A stretch of 64,000 nucleotides of DNA from Salinadaptatus halalkaliphilus (GTDB lineage: Archaea > Halobacteriota > Halobacteria > Halobacteriales > Natrialbaceae). The translations under genes were made by a program, and so were the position numbers. Under the pieces are notes generated by a model that was not told the DNA's origin, did not search any database, and worked only from the letters and a program-made list of their open reading frames with translations. Each line of letters starts with the position of its first letter. Position 1 is the stretch's first letter. Where the stretch lies: the NCBI RefSeq assembly GCF_006543045.1, contig NZ_RBZW01000066.1, positions 28,918 to 92,917 of the forward strand, written 5' to 3'. Of this stretch, positions 61,303-64,000 are shown piece after piece.

Positions 61303-62499
61303 ATGCATCGGCCGGTTTCTGTCGGACTCGTCGTTTTCGTCGTCGTCGCCGCCGGGCTGGTCGGCCCGATCGGTGCGACTGGCCTCGCGAGCGCAAGCAC
61401 CACTCAGTCGCCACCGACCGACACCACCACGGCGGTCGCCTCGGTGCCAGCGGACGACGTCGGCTCTGGCGACTTCGATACGACGACGTTCGAGATCACC
61501 GTCCACGAAAACGGGAGTGCAACGTGGACGTTCCGCCACGAGCAACGCCTCGACGGCGACGACGAAGCCGACAACCAAGCCAACTTCGAAGCCTTTGCCG
61601 AGGAGTTCGAAGCCGAAGAGACCGGCCTCTACGAGCGGTTTACCGACCAGGCTCAAGCACTCACCGAGGGTAACGACGCCGTCGACCGAGAGATGGCGGC
61701 ATCGAACTTCAATCGGTCAGCGGGCATCGACGGCCAGATCAACCCTATCGGCGTCGTCGAAATGTCGTTTCTGTGGGAAGGCTTTGGCGCAACCGACGGC
61801 GACGCAATCGTCGTCGGCGACGTCTTCCAAACCATTTACATCACTGACGATCAGTCGTTGGTCATCGAACCCGACGGCGACCTCGAGTTCCGGACGGCCG
61901 ACCCCGAGCCCGACTACTACGTCGGCTCCTCGCTACAGCAGTCCGGTCTGATCCAGTGGAGCGGCGAACGAGAGTTCTTCGATGGCCACCCGCGGGTCGT
62001 CCTCGAGCCAGCCGACGATGCCGGCGGTAGTTCCACTCCGTTTACTGGCACCGCCGGTGGCGGGGAGAACGGGCTCTCTTGGTCGCTGTTGATCCCTGTG
62101 GCTCTCGCCACGGTCGGCGTCGTCGTCGGCGCGTTCTGGTATTACCGTCGCTCGAACAAGGGAGACAGTCCGCCTGCGGAACCAGGGTCGGGTCCGGATA
62201 CGAGAACTGCAGCCGGGTCACAGCCAGCCCGACAGGACGATGACCAGTCGACCGGCGTCACCGACGACGACCTCCTTACCGACGAGGATCGCGTCGTCAA
62301 ACTTATCGAGGCAAACGGCGGCCGCATGAAACAGGTCAACATCGTCGACGAAACCGGCTGGTCGAAATCCAAAGTCAGTATGTTACTCTCGGAGATGGAA
62401 GACGACGGAACCATCAGCAAACTCCGCGTCGGCCGCGAGAACATCATCAGCCTCGAGGGCTTCGAACCGGAAGCGACGAAATCGCCGTTCGAAGAGTAA
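61303..62499 (+). CDS. membrane-anchored HTH protein with exported sensory domain
   Basis: A 398-residue type-I membrane protein. Order: signal peptide (1-32); extracellular domain (about 55-255) with a beta sandwich start (DTTTFEITVHENGSATWTF) and alpha middle; a single membrane helix (about 263-285, SLLIPVALATVGVVVGAFW); a Pro/Asp linker; and a cytosolic winged helix (about 325-385, VVKLIEANGGRMKQVNIVDE, TGWSKSKVSMLLSEMEDDG). Haloarchaea have many such one-protein signalling systems (DUF7345/DUF7343 type). It may sense a surface state and bind DNA from the membrane. Target genes unknown. Confidence 0.82.
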   Translation: MHRPVSVGLVVFVVVAAGLVGPIGATGLASASTTQSPPTDTTTAVASVPADDVGSGDFDTTTFEITVHENGSATWTFRHEQRLDGDDEADNQANFEAFAEEFEAEETGLYERFTDQAQALTEGNDAVDREMAASNFNRSAGIDGQINPIGVVEMSFLWEGFGATDGDAIVVGDVFQTIYITDDQSLVIEPDGDLEFRTADPEPDYYVGSSLQQSGLIQWSGEREFFDGHPRVVLEPADDAGGSSTPFTGTAGGGENGLSWSLLIPVALATVGVVVGAFWYYRRSNKGDSPPAEPGSGPDTRTAAGSQPARQDDDQSTGVTDDDLLTDEDRVVKLIEANGGRMKQVNIVDETGWSKSKVSMLLSEMEDDGTISKLRVGRENIISLEGFEPEATKSPFEE

Positions 62500-62573
62500 T
62501 CTTTGCGTCGTCCGTCTCCGCTCGAGTTCTCGCTCGAATTCGTGGTGACTGGCAGTCAATACCGTGTGAACTA

Positions 62574-62721
62574 CCCCTGCCTACTCAGCCGCTGACGCGG
62601 CTTCCTTGAGGCAGGGGCTTCCTGCTTCGACGACGCGACTTGCAGACACTGTAACAGAGTCCACAGCGTCCACGAGAACGGAGTTCTCGTGCGGCCCATC
62701 AGAACCTTCGGTTCTGAGGAC
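62574..62721 (-). ncRNA. putative omega-RNA and right-end structure of the second tnpB
   Basis: Within the last 140 bases of tnpB, two perfect hairpins with 3-base loops occur in tandem. They are ACGAGAAC/GTTCTCGT (62672-62690) and TCAGAACC/GGTTCTGA (62699-62717), enclosed by a short CGTCC/GGACG outer stem. At the end of the gene CCCCTGCCT/AGGCAGGGG (62574-62582, 62609-62617) surrounds AGCCGC/GCGGCT, and this stem covers the stop codon. The two-hairpin layout equals that at 20211-20285. It is read as the guide-RNA scaffold of the element. Confidence 0.55.
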
Positions 62722-63903
62722 GGTCGCAGTCTTCACAGGCGTTGATTCGGAGTGAACCACTCCTAGTTTCGACAATCCACGTGACTTCACGTTCAGCGCT
62801 GCGTTCCAATCCCTATCAGTCTCGAACCCGCAGGAAGGGCACGAGTGTTCCCGAATCCATAACGGTTTGTCGGTTTCCGCCCCACACGACGCGCACTCTT
62901 TCGTTGTACCTCTCGGATTCACCTCAACGTAGTGCGTGCCGTGCTTGTCACAGTGGTGTTCGAGAATCGCTCTGAACTCACCCCACCCAACTTCAGCCTT
63001 GTTCCGAGCGTTGCCATCACCTTCCAGCATCGACTTCACATTAAGGTTCTCGACAAACACGGCATCGTACTCCGTCGCGTAGAAGTGTGCGAGCTTGTGC
63101 TTGTAATCTCGCTTCTTGTTCGACATCCGAGCGTGAACCTCGGCAACGCGACGGCGCTGCTTCTCCCAGTTGTTCGACTCGTACTGTTTGCGAGAGAGCG
63201 AGCGTTGCTCGCGTTCGAGTCGCTTTCGCTCGTCGGAGAAGTCGAGTCGCCTGATGGAACGACCGTCTGAGTCGTGAATGAAGTTGAGGACCCCGAGGTC
63301 GATGCCTACAGTATCTTCAGCGCCGATGTTTTCTGGAACAGGTTTCTCGGGTTCGGCGGTACTGATGCAGAACGAGGCGTACCACGCTCCCGTAGGTTCT
63401 TTCTTCACTGTGACTTCCTTGATAGCATCATGCTCTGGAAGATCACGGTGGAGTCGGATTGGAATCTCCAGCGTTTCACCGCGGACTTTCTTCAAACGGA
63501 GTATCGCACGGTCTCGTGGGCCACTCTTCGTGTCGAGTTCGAAGCCCGATTGCCGATACGTGAAACTCCGATACTCACGCGGCGCTTTCCAGTTCAACGA
63601 ACCAACATCATAGCCCTTGGCTTTCAGCTTACCGAGATTGTTGATGTTGGTGCGGATGCGTTCGACAGCTTTCTGCAAGACAGTAGAGTAGACTTGTTTC
63701 AAGTCAGTCCACCATTGCTTGATTTGTGGTAAGTCGTCTCGGACTTGCCAGACGCGCTGTCGGAGCGTGCCTTCGTCTTCGGGGATTTGGTTGAATTCGT
63801 GGAGTGCGTGGTTGTAGACTTGTCGCACGGTGTCTCTCGTCCAGTCGAGACTCTCCCGTTGCTCGGTCGTTGGAAAGAGTCGGTATCGTGGACTGTACTC
63901 CAT
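62581..63903 (-). CDS. tnpB: RNA-guided nuclease/transposon protein TnpB (IS200/IS605, IS1341-type)
   Basis: A 440-residue TnpB with everything needed for activity: an N-terminal HTH/wedge region (MEYSPRYRLFPTTEQRESLD), RuvC-type Asp (VGIDLGVLNF), Glu (VFVENLNVKS) and Asp (DRDWNAALN) and the zinc finger CASCG/CPSCG. No tnpA is nearby, so it is an IS1341-type element that can move only in trans. TnpB proteins cut DNA guided by an RNA from their 3' end. Its ATG is directly adjacent to the end of another possible IS (from 63904). Confidence 0.9.
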   Translation of the reverse strand: MEYSPRYRLFPTTEQRESLDWTRDTVRQVYNHALHEFNQIPEDEGTLRQRVWQVRDDLPQIKQWWTDLKQVYSTVLQKAVERIRTNINNLGKLKAKGYDVGSLNWKAPREYRSFTYRQSGFELDTKSGPRDRAILRLKKVRGETLEIPIRLHRDLPEHDAIKEVTVKKEPTGAWYASFCISTAEPEKPVPENIGAEDTVGIDLGVLNFIHDSDGRSIRRLDFSDERKRLEREQRSLSRKQYESNNWEKQRRRVAEVHARMSNKKRDYKHKLAHFYATEYDAVFVENLNVKSMLEGDGNARNKAEVGWGEFRAILEHHCDKHGTHYVEVNPRGTTKECASCGAETDKPLWIREHSCPSCGFETDRDWNAALNVKSRGLSKLGVVHSESTPVKTATVLRTEGSDGPHENSVLVDAVDSVTVSASRVVEAGSPCLKEAASAAE

Positions 63904-64000
63904 GGGCTCTGTTGAATCACGGGACGGCGTCGGGATAGGTCGCTAAATCAAAGGAGTTGAAGCGGGAGAGTCGAGTTGTCCATGACCCAAATCTCCCGCT
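63904..64000 (+). mobile_element. probable left end of another insertion sequence (cut by window edge)
   Basis: GGCTCTGTTGAATCACGGG directly after the tnpB start is like the terminal inverted repeats of haloarchaeal IS elements (IS6/IS5-type ends often read GGCTCTGTTGAA). At 63982 a frame begins ATG ACC CAA ATC TCC CGC, giving MTQISR, which would fit a transposase N-terminus. A 9-bp dyad AGCGGGAGA/TCTCCCGCT flanks this start. Only 97 bases are visible, so this is tentative. Confidence 0.4.

Noticed and set aside
63274..63732. A 152-codon plus-strand frame opposite tnpB
   Set aside because: Antisense shadow of the conserved TnpB protein.
1..64000. CRISPR array, rRNA operon, replication origin or prophage
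   Set aside because: No regularly spaced repeats, rRNA sequence, orc1/cdc6 gene or virus structural genes were seen.

Overview
This window is chromosomal DNA from a haloarchaeon, probably a Natrinema/Haloterrigena-type member of the Natrialbales. That placement is an inference from the very high GC, the highly acidic proteins, the twin-arginine lipoproteins, the archaeal ribosomal and RNA-polymerase gene clusters, and the TATA boxes sitting just upstream of starts. Nearly all of the window is coding. About 70 genes are supported, plus two tRNA genes, two IS200/IS605-type tnpB loci (one broken), the edge of a possible further insertion sequence, one histidine-kinase relic and two families of palindromic intergenic repeats.

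Layout. 1-4.2 kb: the end of a DHH phosphoesterase gene, a PRC-barrel protein, and an acetate module (phosphotransacetylase-like protein plus ADP-forming acetyl-CoA synthetase). 4.2-8.7 kb: a zinc/manganese-type ABC importer (permease, ATPase, binding lipoprotein) followed by a His-rich lipoprotein built from two copies of a module that is also inserted in the binding protein. 9.2-17 kb: YbaK-type tRNA editing protein, GIDE-like membrane protein, glycine cleavage T and H, an aldehyde dehydrogenase and a secreted halolysin. 17-25 kb: NYN protein, SDR, DUF302, cupredoxin lipoprotein, a decayed tnpB interrupted by a small inverted-repeat insert, small membrane and zinc-finger proteins, and the RNA ligase RtcB. 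25-30.5 kb: a regulator and two ABC-2 export systems. 30.6-35.4 kb: moaA and a DUF4129-DUF58-DUF7519 cell-surface cluster.

35.5-41.9 kb is the conserved informational operon: tRNA-Ser, S13, S4, S11, Rpo3, tRNA-Leu, L18e, L13, S9, Rpo10, Rpo6, enolase, S2. The tRNA-Leu 3' end is duplicated 126 bp downstream, as expected for an integration scar. 42-49.5 kb: a hydrolase, tRNA cytidine acetyltransferase TmcA, an AhpD-like protein, the L7Ae-S28e-L24e-Ndk operon behind a structured leader, a winged-helix protein and superoxide dismutase. 49.5-64 kb: a fused FAD/Fe-S dehydrogenase, a histidine-kinase relic beside an intact paralogue, a thiamine-type ABC importer with an inverted-repeat operator candidate, a metallo-beta-lactamase-fold protein, a membrane-anchored HTH protein and an apparently intact tnpB with its right-end RNA fold. 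The window ends in what looks like another IS.

The most unusual observations are three. First, a His-rich beta module occurs three times across two neighbouring metal-transport genes. Second, an 86-bp palindromic repeat occurs in seven places, and in five of them its terminal TGA is the stop codon of the adjoining gene. Third, the two tnpB loci carry matching two-hairpin structures at their 3' ends, as expected for guide (omega) RNAs.
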